Shown here piece by piece: positions 53,634 to 61,679 of a stretch of 64,000 bases of DNA. Each line of letters opens with the position of its first letter. The first letter of the stretch is position 1. Below the pieces are notes generated by a model. That model was given only the letters and a program-made list of their open reading frames with translations. It was not told the origin of the DNA and ran no database searches. The translations under genes were made by a program, and so were the position numbers. The stretch comes from JABMOV01 sp964344305. Lineage in GTDB: Bacteria; Fidelibacterota; Marinisomatia; Marinisomatales; JABMOV01. Location: contig CAYFMT010000001.1 in the NCBI GenBank assembly GCA_964344305.1, positions 1 through 64,000 of the forward strand, read 5' to 3'.

Positions 53634-53926
53634 GCTGATGTGGCTGAAAGCTGTCGCTTTTCAATCATTCTTTTTTTAAGAAACATTGTTGTTTTACTGC
53701 AGACTGGTGCGTTTGTGGCAATCGATACTTTCTTCGCTCCTTGGGATAATAGGATGGAAGCCGTTCTTGCTATATTGTGTCCATCCTTCATTATGATGCG
53801 GCTTTTGCGGTCAATGACTATAATGATTTCATTTTTATTGGTACAGAGGACCTGTCTCGCACTAATACCCTCGTACTTTTTTGAGACACGCTCAAGCTCT
53901 ATGCCATCTATGGTGTATCGTTTCAT
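53630..53926 (-). CDS. Hypothetical protein, 98 residues
   Basis: Not recognised. Basic, with beta-strand-like stretches in the first half (EIIIVIDRKSRIIMKDG) and helix plus KKVSIATNAPVC in the second; no signal or membrane helix. An AAGAGAG ribosome site precedes the ATG, and its stop overlaps the MATE start (ATGA). This coupling and the absence of a better frame on either strand support it as a real gene. It could regulate or assist the MATE transporter. Confidence 0.55.
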   Translation of the reverse strand: MKRYTIDGIELERVSKKYEGISARQVLCTNKNEIIIVIDRKSRIIMKDGHNIARTASILLSQGAKKVSIATNAPVCSKTTMFLKKRMIEKRQLSATSA

Positions 53927-54119
53927 CTCTCTTCTGTCTGAAAATTTGGGGCGCTGAATCTAGCGGTAATGGTGTGATTTGGTCGAGATATTGTTCATTT
54001 TTTTTGTATACACCCATATCAAAATGATACAGATATAAACAACTCCATGTCTTTGTTCCGGGCAAAATGACAACGATTTTTAACTGGCATGATCTTTGTA
54101 ATCATAATTGCAGAGAGAA

Positions 54120-54314
54120 ATGAGATTAGCCATGAGACATGTTACACAGACAGAGAAAGAGATATTACATTTCTTAGAATCGCGGGACAAGAAACTGCTC
54201 GATGGAACTGTGTTGCCGCACAGAACCATTTTTGCCGATGATATCCAAAAAGAGGATTTGTTTGAAATTATCGGCCGACTGACAAAAGAATACGGTTTCC
54301 TGGCAATTTCATAA
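54120..54314 (+). CDS. Hypothetical small protein, 64 residues
   Basis: Charged, helical sequence beginning MRLAMRHVTQTEKEILHFLE and ending TKEYGFLAIS; no family recognised. The start could also be ATG 54132 or a TTG at 54108. The gene is short, but a strong plus-strand terminator 30 bases after its stop (54344-54375) shows a transcript ends here, which supports it. No protein signal or membrane segment. Confidence 0.5.
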   Translation: MRLAMRHVTQTEKEILHFLESRDKKLLDGTVLPHRTIFADDIQKEDLFEIIGRLTKEYGFLAIS

Positions 54315-54343
54315 AAGCTTATCTCCTAATTGCCTCCCGGTTG

Positions 54344-54375
54344 AATCCCGGCACAATTGTGTCGGGATTTTTTTT
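54344..54375 (+). terminator. Rho-independent terminator
   Basis: AATCCCGGCAC, loop AATT, GTGTCGGGATT (one G-T pair) followed by eight T. It ends the small plus-strand gene and lies just before psuG. Confidence 0.88.
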
Positions 54376-54395
54376 GGTCATCAATAACTTCTCCC

Positions 54396-55313
54396 ATGAT
54401 TATTCCCACAGACTATCTTTGTCTCCACCCAGAAGTGAAAGAGGCTTTTGACAGCAATCGGCCGGTGCTGGCAATGGAGTCAACGATTCTTTCCCACGGA
54501 ATGCCCTATCCGGACAATATTGCTTTCGCCATTGAAGCGGAGGGTCTGGCGCGGTCGCTGGGGGTTGTCCCTGCAACCATTGGCATATTGAATGGAATCG
54601 TCCATGTGGGAATGGCGAATGATCAATTAGAACATCTTGGTAAAGGCCCGGCGCTGAAGACGTCATTGAGAGATATTTCATTTGTCCTTTCCCGTGGGTA
54701 TCATGGCGCCACCACGGTGTCTGCCACCATGGCAATTGCTCATGTTGTGGGTATTCACGTTTTTTCAACAGGCGGGATCGGTGGGGTTCACCGGGGCGCT
54801 GAACAGACTCTTGATATTTCCCAGGATGTTGATGCTCTCAGTCGTTTTCCTGTCCTGGTCGTCTCCGCCGGCGCAAAATCAATTCTGGACATACCAAAAA
54901 CACTTGAGGCGCTGGAATCTGCTTCGGTGCCGGTGCTTGGCTATGGAACGGACATGTTCCCTGGTTTCTATACTCGCTCCTCTGGAGAAACGATATCAAC
55001 TCGCTTTGACTCTTTGGATGAAATATCAGATTTTTTTCACACTCACAGGCGGTTGGGGATGTCGCAGGGGGTACTTGTGGCCAACCCTGTGCCGGAAAGT
55101 CATGCTCTTTCCAGACGCCTTATAGATCGGATAGTTGATGCGGCTATCGAGGAGTGCAACCGCCAAGGAATCCGTGGAAAGGAAATTACGCCATTTCTTT
55201 TGTCGGAAATTGTGCGCCAAACCGATGGTAAAAGCCTGGCTGCAAACATTTCTCTTGCTAAAAACAATGTTGCGGTAGGGGCGAAGATCGCTCTTAGGCT
55301 CGCTTCGCAATAA
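54396..55313 (+). CDS. psuG: Pseudouridine-5'-phosphate glycosidase
   Basis: 305 residues from ATG 54396, the normal family length; an upstream in-frame TTG at 54357 lies inside the terminator and is rejected. Signatures: VLAMESTILSHGMPYP, GILNGIVHVGM, GATTVSATMAIAHVVGIHVF, FSTGGIGGVHRGAEQ and SAGAKSILDIPKTLE. It splits pseudouridine 5'-phosphate to uracil and ribose 5-phosphate, salvaging modified RNA bases. No psuK kinase is beside it. No ribosome site is visible before the ATG, and a terminator ends only about 20 bases upstream, so it may have a leaderless or very short-leader transcript. Confidence 0.95.
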   Translation: MIIPTDYLCLHPEVKEAFDSNRPVLAMESTILSHGMPYPDNIAFAIEAEGLARSLGVVPATIGILNGIVHVGMANDQLEHLGKGPALKTSLRDISFVLSRGYHGATTVSATMAIAHVVGIHVFSTGGIGGVHRGAEQTLDISQDVDALSRFPVLVVSAGAKSILDIPKTLEALESASVPVLGYGTDMFPGFYTRSSGETISTRFDSLDEISDFFHTHRRLGMSQGVLVANPVPESHALSRRLIDRIVDAAIEECNRQGIRGKEITPFLLSEIVRQTDGKSLAANISLAKNNVAVGAKIALRLASQ

Positions 55314-55332
55314 GATCGTTCGAGATTTTACC

Positions 55333-55704
55333 TCAGTTTTTGTGAACGTGTGCCTGTACCAGCTCAAGAAGCCGTGTACGTTGAATCGGTTTTGCAAGAT
55401 ATTCGTCGCAACCGGACTCTAAGCACAATTTCTTATGGTAGGTAAATGCGTGGGCAGTGGTCGCTATTACAGGGATATCCCTGAGCCCTTTTGTATCCTT
55501 GATATATCTAGATATTTTTAATCCGTCTTCATTGTCGCGTAACGATATATCCAATAAAACACATTTTATATTTGATTGCTTTATCTGTTTAAGGGCGTCC
55601 TTTACTGTGTCAGCAAATACCACGCTATAATCCGTTAAAAAGTGGTACATGAGTTCTCTGTTGGACTGGTCGTCTTCAACAACGAGAATTCTTGGTGCGT
55701 TCAT
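55333..55704 (-). CDS. CheY-like single-domain response regulator
   Basis: 123 residues, a receiver domain only. Acidic pair in ILVVEDDQSN, phospho-acceptor Asp in CVLLDISLRDNEDGL (about residue 53), Thr in IPVIATTAHAF and Lys in YLAKPI. There is no output domain, so it passes its signal by protein contact or phosphotransfer. The AHAF and CDEYLAKPI stretches resemble receivers of hybrid histidine kinases. GGAG lies 5 bases before the ATG. Monocistronic; no kinase nearby. Given the FliG-like protein in this genome, a switch role is conceivable but unsupported. Confidence 0.93.
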   Translation of the reverse strand: MNAPRILVVEDDQSNRELMYHFLTDYSVVFADTVKDALKQIKQSNIKCVLLDISLRDNEDGLKISRYIKDTKGLRDIPVIATTAHAFTYHKKLCLESGCDEYLAKPIQRTRLLELVQAHVHKN

Positions 55705-55840
55705 GCTCTCTCCAAAACATGTTGTGGCTAAATAAGGCGCCGGAAACTTTCAACCGCCTGCCTTATTGTGTTCAAACCGGTCAAGGTCTGTGGAAAGTTA
55801 ATAAAATTTATACTTTAAAGGTACTCTAATCTGTTTTTCG

Positions 55841-57961
55841 TTATTGTCCCCCGGTATTGGTTAAAACAAAGGACCATATATCTGCCTGTTCTTCGATGAC
55901 TTTTTTTGTTGGTTTGCCTGCTCCATGACCCGCCTTTGTTTCAATGCGAATGAGGGCCGGTTGTCCAAATCGGGCCTGTTTCTTCTGAAGTTCAGCTGCA
56001 TATTTAAATGAGTGGGCAGGAACGACTCGGTCATCATGGTCGGCTGTGGTGATAAGGATCGCGGGGTAGGGCACATCCTGGCGAATATTGTGGAGAGGTG
56101 AATATGCGTATAGATTTTTGAAATGATCGGGCTCTTCGCTTGAACCATATTCCACGGCCCAGGCGTATCCTATGGTAAACTTATGGTATCGAAGCATATC
56201 CATTACGCCTACCTGAGGGATGGCAGCGGCAAAAAGGTCCGGTCGCTGATTTACCACCGCCCCAACCAGGAGCCCACCATTTGAGCCTCCGCGGATGGCC
56301 AGATTCTTTTCGGATGTGTAGCCCTCCTTAATGAGAAATTCTGCGGCGGCTATAAAGTCATCAAACACATTTTGTTTGTTAAACAGCATTCCTCCTTTGT
56401 GCCATTTTTCACCATACTCGCCTCCACCTCGAATATTTGCAAGGGCATAAATACCACCTCTTTCCATAAAGACCATATTGCTGATACTGAAGTACGGCGT
56501 ACGGCTACTGTTAAAACCACCGTAAGCATACAGCAGTGTTGGGTTTTTACCGTTTCTCTCTACGCCTTTTTTGTACACAATAAACATGGGGACCCGCGTT
56601 CCGTCCTTGCTGGTAAAAAACACTTGTTTTGTTTCAAATTCTTCAGGGTTTATGTCTGCCTCGGACTCTCGGAATAATTTGGATGTATTCGTGGTAAAAT
56701 CGTACCTGTAAATCGTCGAGGGCTGTGAAAAAGAGCTGAAGGAGTAGAAGGTTTCCATCTGATCTTTTTTGCCGCCGAATCCACTGGCGGATCCAATACC
56801 AGGCAGTGTTATTTCTTTTTCGAATATCCCGGTTCGACTGAAGACCTTGATTCTTGTGCTGGCGTCCTGCAGGTATCTTGCAACCAGCTTTCCACCAACG
56901 GCTGAGACGCTTTGCAATGCGTGTTCGCTTTCCGGGATAATGGTTTGCCAGTTGTCCGGTTCTGGTCGTGTCGGGTCAACCATTACCAGCCTTTGAAGTG
57001 GCGCATCCTGGTTCGTAAGAAGAAAAAGGGCGCCTCCCTCGTTATCAATCACGGAATGATCGTAGTCAAAACTGGTGATTATGTCCTTGAATCCTGTTTC
57101 AGGGTTTTGGCGATCCAGCAGCTTCATGGCCGTTCCATGGGTCCCAAGATACTCATACAGAATCGCATAGCGTTCATCCTCGGTCACGCTCATATAGTTG
57201 CCGATTTTAGGGTTTTCGGGGTTCTCGTAGACAAGTTTGTCGTCCTGCTGTTTTGTGCCCAGTTTATGGTAATACACCTTTTGACCTTCATTCAGTGATG
57301 ATTTTTCACCGCCTTCTGCAGGTTTTGGAAATCGAGTATAATAAAAACCGTCTTCTGCCCAGGCCATCCCTGAAAACTTTACCCATTGAATGTGGTCATT
57401 AGTTTTTTCCATGGATTCCATATCCATAATAAAAAATTCTCTCCAGTCCGAACCGGCCTGGCTTACGCTGTATCCCATGTACCTTCCGTCCTGTGAAAAG
57501 TACAATCCGGATAGAGCAACCGTACCATCCTCCGAAAATGTATTTGGGTCCAAAAGAAGAATTGGCTCCGACTCTAATGACTCCTGCATATACAGCACAT
57601 ATTGGTTTTGTAGTCCGTCATTCTTATAGAAGAAATATCTTCCGCCCTCTGTAAATGGAGATGAATATTTTGGATAGTTCCAGACTGTTTCCAATCGGCT
57701 CCTAATTTCATCTCGAACAGGAATATCGTTCAGGTATGCCTGGGTGATTTCATTCTGGGCAGCCACCCAACGAGCTGTTTCTTCTGCGTTGTCATCCTCT
57801 AACCACCTGTACGGGTCTGCCACAAGGGTTCCGTGGTAATCATCAACCGTATCGTCCTGACGGGTCTGTGGGTAATCAAATGTCTGGACGCCAATATTGT
57901 AACACCCCACCAATACAGTTAGAAGAATAATTCCAGTAAATCGAGATGGCTTGTTCATCAT
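55841..57961 (-). CDS. Prolyl oligopeptidase (S9A), predicted lipoprotein
   Basis: 706 residues from ATG 57961 (or ATG 57958, the next codon). The frame is open upstream through the neighbouring gene, but only this start gives the lipoprotein signal with LVGC lipobox (Cys at about residue 19-20). N-terminal seven-bladed propeller (from DPYRWLEDDNAEET), C-terminal alpha/beta hydrolase with Ser in IRGGSNGGLLVGA, Asp in ADHDDRVVP and His in KAGHGAGKP. It cleaves short peptides after proline, here in the envelope. Its start overlaps the stop of the 175-residue gene upstream. Confidence 0.93.
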   Translation of the reverse strand: MMNKPSRFTGIILLTVLVGCYNIGVQTFDYPQTRQDDTVDDYHGTLVADPYRWLEDDNAEETARWVAAQNEITQAYLNDIPVRDEIRSRLETVWNYPKYSSPFTEGGRYFFYKNDGLQNQYVLYMQESLESEPILLLDPNTFSEDGTVALSGLYFSQDGRYMGYSVSQAGSDWREFFIMDMESMEKTNDHIQWVKFSGMAWAEDGFYYTRFPKPAEGGEKSSLNEGQKVYYHKLGTKQQDDKLVYENPENPKIGNYMSVTEDERYAILYEYLGTHGTAMKLLDRQNPETGFKDIITSFDYDHSVIDNEGGALFLLTNQDAPLQRLVMVDPTRPEPDNWQTIIPESEHALQSVSAVGGKLVARYLQDASTRIKVFSRTGIFEKEITLPGIGSASGFGGKKDQMETFYSFSSFSQPSTIYRYDFTTNTSKLFRESEADINPEEFETKQVFFTSKDGTRVPMFIVYKKGVERNGKNPTLLYAYGGFNSSRTPYFSISNMVFMERGGIYALANIRGGGEYGEKWHKGGMLFNKQNVFDDFIAAAEFLIKEGYTSEKNLAIRGGSNGGLLVGAVVNQRPDLFAAAIPQVGVMDMLRYHKFTIGYAWAVEYGSSEEPDHFKNLYAYSPLHNIRQDVPYPAILITTADHDDRVVPAHSFKYAAELQKKQARFGQPALIRIETKAGHGAGKPTKKVIEEQADIWSFVLTNTGGQ

Positions 57962-58485
57962 TGTTTTGATTCTTTCAGTTTGAATTGTTTTGTTTTTTTG
58001 CGTGGTATACATAGCGTTTTCACGGTGGCTCCCAGGTATGAAAATGCCGGGGCGACTATGCCACAAATCTCTGATGTGTTGGTTTCGTTTTCTGTGGAAG
58101 AAAATCGTTCCGGTCCCACTGTCTCGACATAACCGGTGTCATATTCGGGTACAGGTGAATACACGGTGGATATATCTGGAAACTGAGGCCTGTTTCCAAA
58201 CGGTGTTTTTCCTCGAAGGATTGATTGTCCGGAGCGGTTGACATGGTCTATAACAGATATGGTTTTGCTGCCATTCCACCTGTCCAGAATTAGCACATGG
58301 CTTGTTCCCTGGTTTTCCATAAGCTCATCAAGATCCTCTAGGGATGGGTAGCCTTTGTCTAATTTTACCGGCCAACACCAACATTGGTCATCGCGTTCTA
58401 CATAACCGTGATTTGCGACGTGGTCTGCATCAGAGGTTTGGAGATTCCAGTGCTTTGAATTGATGATGTATATCATCGTTTTCAT
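57958..58485 (-). CDS. Hypothetical protein, 175 residues
   Basis: Not recognised. The first 60 residues contain MIYIINSKHWNLQTSD and a Trp/Cys-rich CWCWPV. A middle SHVLILDRWNGSKTISVID looks like a beta strand with turn, and the C-terminus is basic. No signal peptide. It is locked in an operon: start overlaps the yggS stop by four bases (ATGA), stop overlaps the prolyl oligopeptidase start. This fixed position argues for a real gene. Confidence 0.6.
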   Translation of the reverse strand: MKTMIYIINSKHWNLQTSDADHVANHGYVERDDQCWCWPVKLDKGYPSLEDLDELMENQGTSHVLILDRWNGSKTISVIDHVNRSGQSILRGKTPFGNRPQFPDISTVYSPVPEYDTGYVETVGPERFSSTENETNTSEICGIVAPAFSYLGATVKTLCIPRKKTKQFKLKESKQ

Positions 58486-59183
58486 GACGTCGGTGGGTAT
58501 GGTTTTCGGTTACCGAGCAGTGCTGTTCCCAGACGAATCATTGTGGATCCTTCTTCGATAGCAATTTCATAATCCCCACTCATTCCCATAGAAAGTTCTG
58601 TCAGTTTTTTTGGGGTGTCAATCTGTCGGTTGAGGCTTTCTTTTAAGGCTGCCAGACGTTGAAAAGCCAGGCGGATTTCGTCCCTGTTTGATGTCAGCGG
58701 TCCAACGGTCATCAATCCCTGTACATGCAATTGTGGCGCGTCTATACAGGCGAGCATAGCCTCTGTGTTCTCGGGGTCGAAACCGCTCTTTGCCTGTTCT
58801 CCGCTTGTGTTTATTTCAAGTAAAACCGGGAGTGTTCGCTGAGTGTTTTCCAGGCGTCGGCTAATTTTTTTTGCTAGTCGAAGCGAGTCAACGGTATCCA
58901 CCGTATCAAACAAATCAAGGCATCGGTTAATCTTGTTGGATTGGAGGTGTCCGATCATGCGTTTTTCCAGCCCCTCCAGCGCGGGAAGTTCGGGGAATTT
59001 TGCAAACGCTTCCTGAATCCTGTTTTCGCCAATGGATCGAATGCCAGCGTTGTAGCAATCTACAATGGTGCTGAATGGGTGAGTTTTTGTGACAGCAATT
59101 ATGTTTATCTCCCCCTGTCTCCCACAACGCTGCATCGCGGTTTGAACACGATCTTGAACGACTTTCAGATCATAAATTAACAC
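58482..59183 (-). CDS. yggS: YggS-type PLP homeostasis protein
   Basis: 233 residues from a GTG start. PLP-binding Lys in IIAVTKTHPFSTIVDCYNAG, then SIGENRIQEA, MIGHLQSNKINRCL, LLEINTSGEQAKSGF and LSMGMSGDYEIAIEEGSTMIRLG: all YggS/PROSC signatures. It binds PLP and keeps vitamin B6 and amino-acid pools in balance, without a known catalytic activity. Its start overlaps the gyrA stop by 7 bases, so it is translated in step with gyrA. Confidence 0.96.
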   Translation of the reverse strand: MLIYDLKVVQDRVQTAMQRCGRQGEINIIAVTKTHPFSTIVDCYNAGIRSIGENRIQEAFAKFPELPALEGLEKRMIGHLQSNKINRCLDLFDTVDTVDSLRLAKKISRRLENTQRTLPVLLEINTSGEQAKSGFDPENTEAMLACIDAPQLHVQGLMTVGPLTSNRDEIRLAFQRLAALKESLNRQIDTPKKLTELSMGMSGDYEIAIEEGSTMIRLGTALLGNRKPYPPTS

Positions 59184-61666
59184 GGTTTTTGTGCTGCAGA
59201 ATCCTCACTGTCTTCGGAGTCTTCTTTGCTGTCTTCTTCGTCTGTGCTGCTGACCCGTGAGATAGATGAAATAGAGGCGCCTTCATCAAGCTTTACCAAT
59301 CGAACTCCTTGTGTTACTCGTCCAATAGTTCTAATGTCCGCCACGGATTGTCTCATGAGCACCCCTTTATCCGTAATAATCATGAGATCGTCTGCGTCTA
59401 CCACTTCCATAATAGAAACCATTTTCCCTGTTTTATCCGTGGTGCGCATGGTCATGATACCTTTACCGCCGCGGGATTGGATACGATACTGAATGACGTC
59501 GGTTCGTTTTCCAAACCCTTTTTGTGTGGCCACAAGGATGGTGCCTTCGCGCTTGACAATAAGCATGCCCACAACCTCATCGCTCGATGAACTGAGGGTA
59601 ATTCCCTTTACGCCCATGGTTTTTCTTCCACTTGGGCGAATGTCTTTTTCAGAAAACCGAATGGATTTCCCGTCCCGGGTGCCCAGAAGAATATCATTAT
59701 CCCCGTCGGTGATCCTCGCTTCAATCAACTGGTCACCTTCGCGGATTTCAATGGCATAGATACCGCCTTTTCTTGGGTTTCCGTAGGCGGAAAGAACGGT
59801 TTTCTTAACAATACCATTTCTCGTTGCCATAACGATGAATTGATCATCCGTGAATTCTTTCACACTCACGAATGCTTCGACTTTTTCCCCCGTTTCGCAA
59901 CCAATAAGGTTTACCACAGCGCGGCCACGTGCTGCCCGACCTCCCTGGGGAATGTCATAAACCTTTAGCCAGTAGCATTTTCCGCGATCGGTGAAGAAAA
60001 GCATATAGTCATGTGTGTTTGCAATAAAGAGATGTTCAATGAAGTCTTCATCTTTAGAGGTAGCGCCCTGAATTCCCCGACCGCCCCTTCGCTGGCTTCG
60101 GTACGTATTTACGGCTGTACGTTTGATATACCCGTTGTGAGTGATGGTGATGACCATATCTTCCTGGGCGATAATATCTTCCATGGAAAAATTGGCCCCT
60201 ACGGGCAGTATTTCTGTGCGCCTTTCATCTCCGTACTGATCCCGCACTTCTAGTAGTTCGCGCTTGATGATGTCCATCCTCTGGGAGCGGCTTTCTAGAA
60301 TCCCTTTCAGCTGGGCTATGAGCTTGATGATCTCTTTGTATTCTTCCACCACCTTTTCAACCTCCAGGCCCGTGAGGCGCTGAAGACGCATATCCAGAAT
60401 GGCTTGAGCCTGTTTTTCTGAGAGATCAAAGGAGTTCATCAGTCCTTCTTTTGCGTGGACCGGGTCCTTGCTGCCGCGGATGATGGAAATAACCTCATCA
60501 ATATTGTCCAGTGCAATTTTCAACCCTTCCAAGATGTGTGCCCTGGCTTCTGCCTGGGCCAGCTCGAACTGGGTTCTTCTCACCACCACATCATGACGAA
60601 AGTCGATGAACGATTGCATCACGTGTTTCAGTGACATGACTTTGGGCACCCCATTGTCCAGGGCAAGAAGGATAATCCCAAATGTGTCCTGAAGCTGGGT
60701 GTGGGCGTACAGTTGATTTAAAATGACATCAGGTATGGCGTCCCGTTTGATTTCAACCACCACACGAACCCCATCTTTGTCCGACTCATCCCTGAGATCT
60801 GTAATGCCTTCGATTTTTTTGTCCCGAACCAGTTCTGCAACTTTTTCAATAAGGTTTGCCTTGTTTACCTGGTAAGGAAGTTCATCAATGATGATGGATT
60901 CTTTTCCCTGCTTGGTGGTTTCAATAAACGCTTTTGCTCGAACCGTTATTTTTCCGCGACCCGTTACATAAGCCTGTTTAAGTCCATCTATCCCCATGAT
61001 CATGGCGCCGGTTGGAAAGTCCGGACCATTCACATATTCCATCAATTCTTCTACGTTCATATCTGGGTTGTCGATGAGGGCATTCATACCGTCAATGACC
61101 TCAGTGAGGTTGTGGGGTGGAATTTTCGTTGCCATCCCCACCGCAATACCTTCTGATCCATTCACCAAAAGTGCCGGAACAACTGTAGGCAGGACGGATG
61201 GTTCTGTAAGTGTGTCATCAAAATTTGGAACCCAGTCAACGGTTTCTTTGTCCAGGTCCCGGAGCATTTCATTCCCAATTCTTGTCATGCGCGATTCGGT
61301 GTACCGCATAGCAGCTGCACGGTCCCCGTCCACAGACCCAAAGTTGCCCTGGCCGTCTACCAGTTCATATCTCATGGAAAAGTCCTGTGCCATTCGAACA
61401 AGCGCATCGTAGACGGAGGAATCCCCGTGAGGGTGGTATTTACCCAGGACATCACCGACAATTCTTGCTGATTTTTTGTAGGGCCGATTCCATCCGGATC
61501 CCAGTTCGTTCATTCCATAGAGAATGCGGCGATGCACCGGTTTTAGTCCGTCGCGTACATCGGGCAAGGCCCTTGCCACAATAACGGACATGGAATAATT
61601 CAAGTAGCTTTCTCGAAGCTCTTCGACAATATCTTTGTTAATGGTGTTTTCTCTGGCAATATCCAT
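59177..61666 (-). CDS. gyrA: DNA gyrase subunit A
   Basis: 829 residues. Breakage-reunion domain with catalytic Tyr in MRYTESRMTRIG. The quinolone region GKYHPHGDSSVYDALVRMAQ keeps Ser and Asp at the positions of E. coli Ser83 and Asp87, a sensitive-type sequence. The GyrA box QRRGGRGIQG in the C-terminal pinwheel separates it from ParC. The last 25 residues are a Ser/Asp/Glu tail (DSKEDSEDSEDSAAQ) ending PC. With GyrB it introduces negative supercoils using ATP. It follows gyrB by 13 bases. Confidence 0.98.
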   Translation of the reverse strand: MDIARENTINKDIVEELRESYLNYSMSVIVARALPDVRDGLKPVHRRILYGMNELGSGWNRPYKKSARIVGDVLGKYHPHGDSSVYDALVRMAQDFSMRYELVDGQGNFGSVDGDRAAAMRYTESRMTRIGNEMLRDLDKETVDWVPNFDDTLTEPSVLPTVVPALLVNGSEGIAVGMATKIPPHNLTEVIDGMNALIDNPDMNVEELMEYVNGPDFPTGAMIMGIDGLKQAYVTGRGKITVRAKAFIETTKQGKESIIIDELPYQVNKANLIEKVAELVRDKKIEGITDLRDESDKDGVRVVVEIKRDAIPDVILNQLYAHTQLQDTFGIILLALDNGVPKVMSLKHVMQSFIDFRHDVVVRRTQFELAQAEARAHILEGLKIALDNIDEVISIIRGSKDPVHAKEGLMNSFDLSEKQAQAILDMRLQRLTGLEVEKVVEEYKEIIKLIAQLKGILESRSQRMDIIKRELLEVRDQYGDERRTEILPVGANFSMEDIIAQEDMVITITHNGYIKRTAVNTYRSQRRGGRGIQGATSKDEDFIEHLFIANTHDYMLFFTDRGKCYWLKVYDIPQGGRAARGRAVVNLIGCETGEKVEAFVSVKEFTDDQFIVMATRNGIVKKTVLSAYGNPRKGGIYAIEIREGDQLIEARITDGDNDILLGTRDGKSIRFSEKDIRPSGRKTMGVKGITLSSSSDEVVGMLIVKREGTILVATQKGFGKRTDVIQYRIQSRGGKGIMTMRTTDKTGKMVSIMEVVDADDLMIITDKGVLMRQSVADIRTIGRVTQGVRLVKLDEGASISSISRVSSTDEEDSKEDSEDSEDSAAQKPC

Positions 61667-61679
61667 ATTTTGTATTCTT

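Noticed and set aside
55333..55704. CheY partner of the motor-like operon
   Set aside because: It is 30 kb away with no linking genes, and its YLAKPI region looks more like a hybrid-kinase receiver than CheY; there is no evidence for the link.
59177..61666. Topoisomerase IV subunit A (ParC)
   Set aside because: A complete GyrA box (QRRGGRGIQG) is present and gyrB is the direct upstream neighbour.
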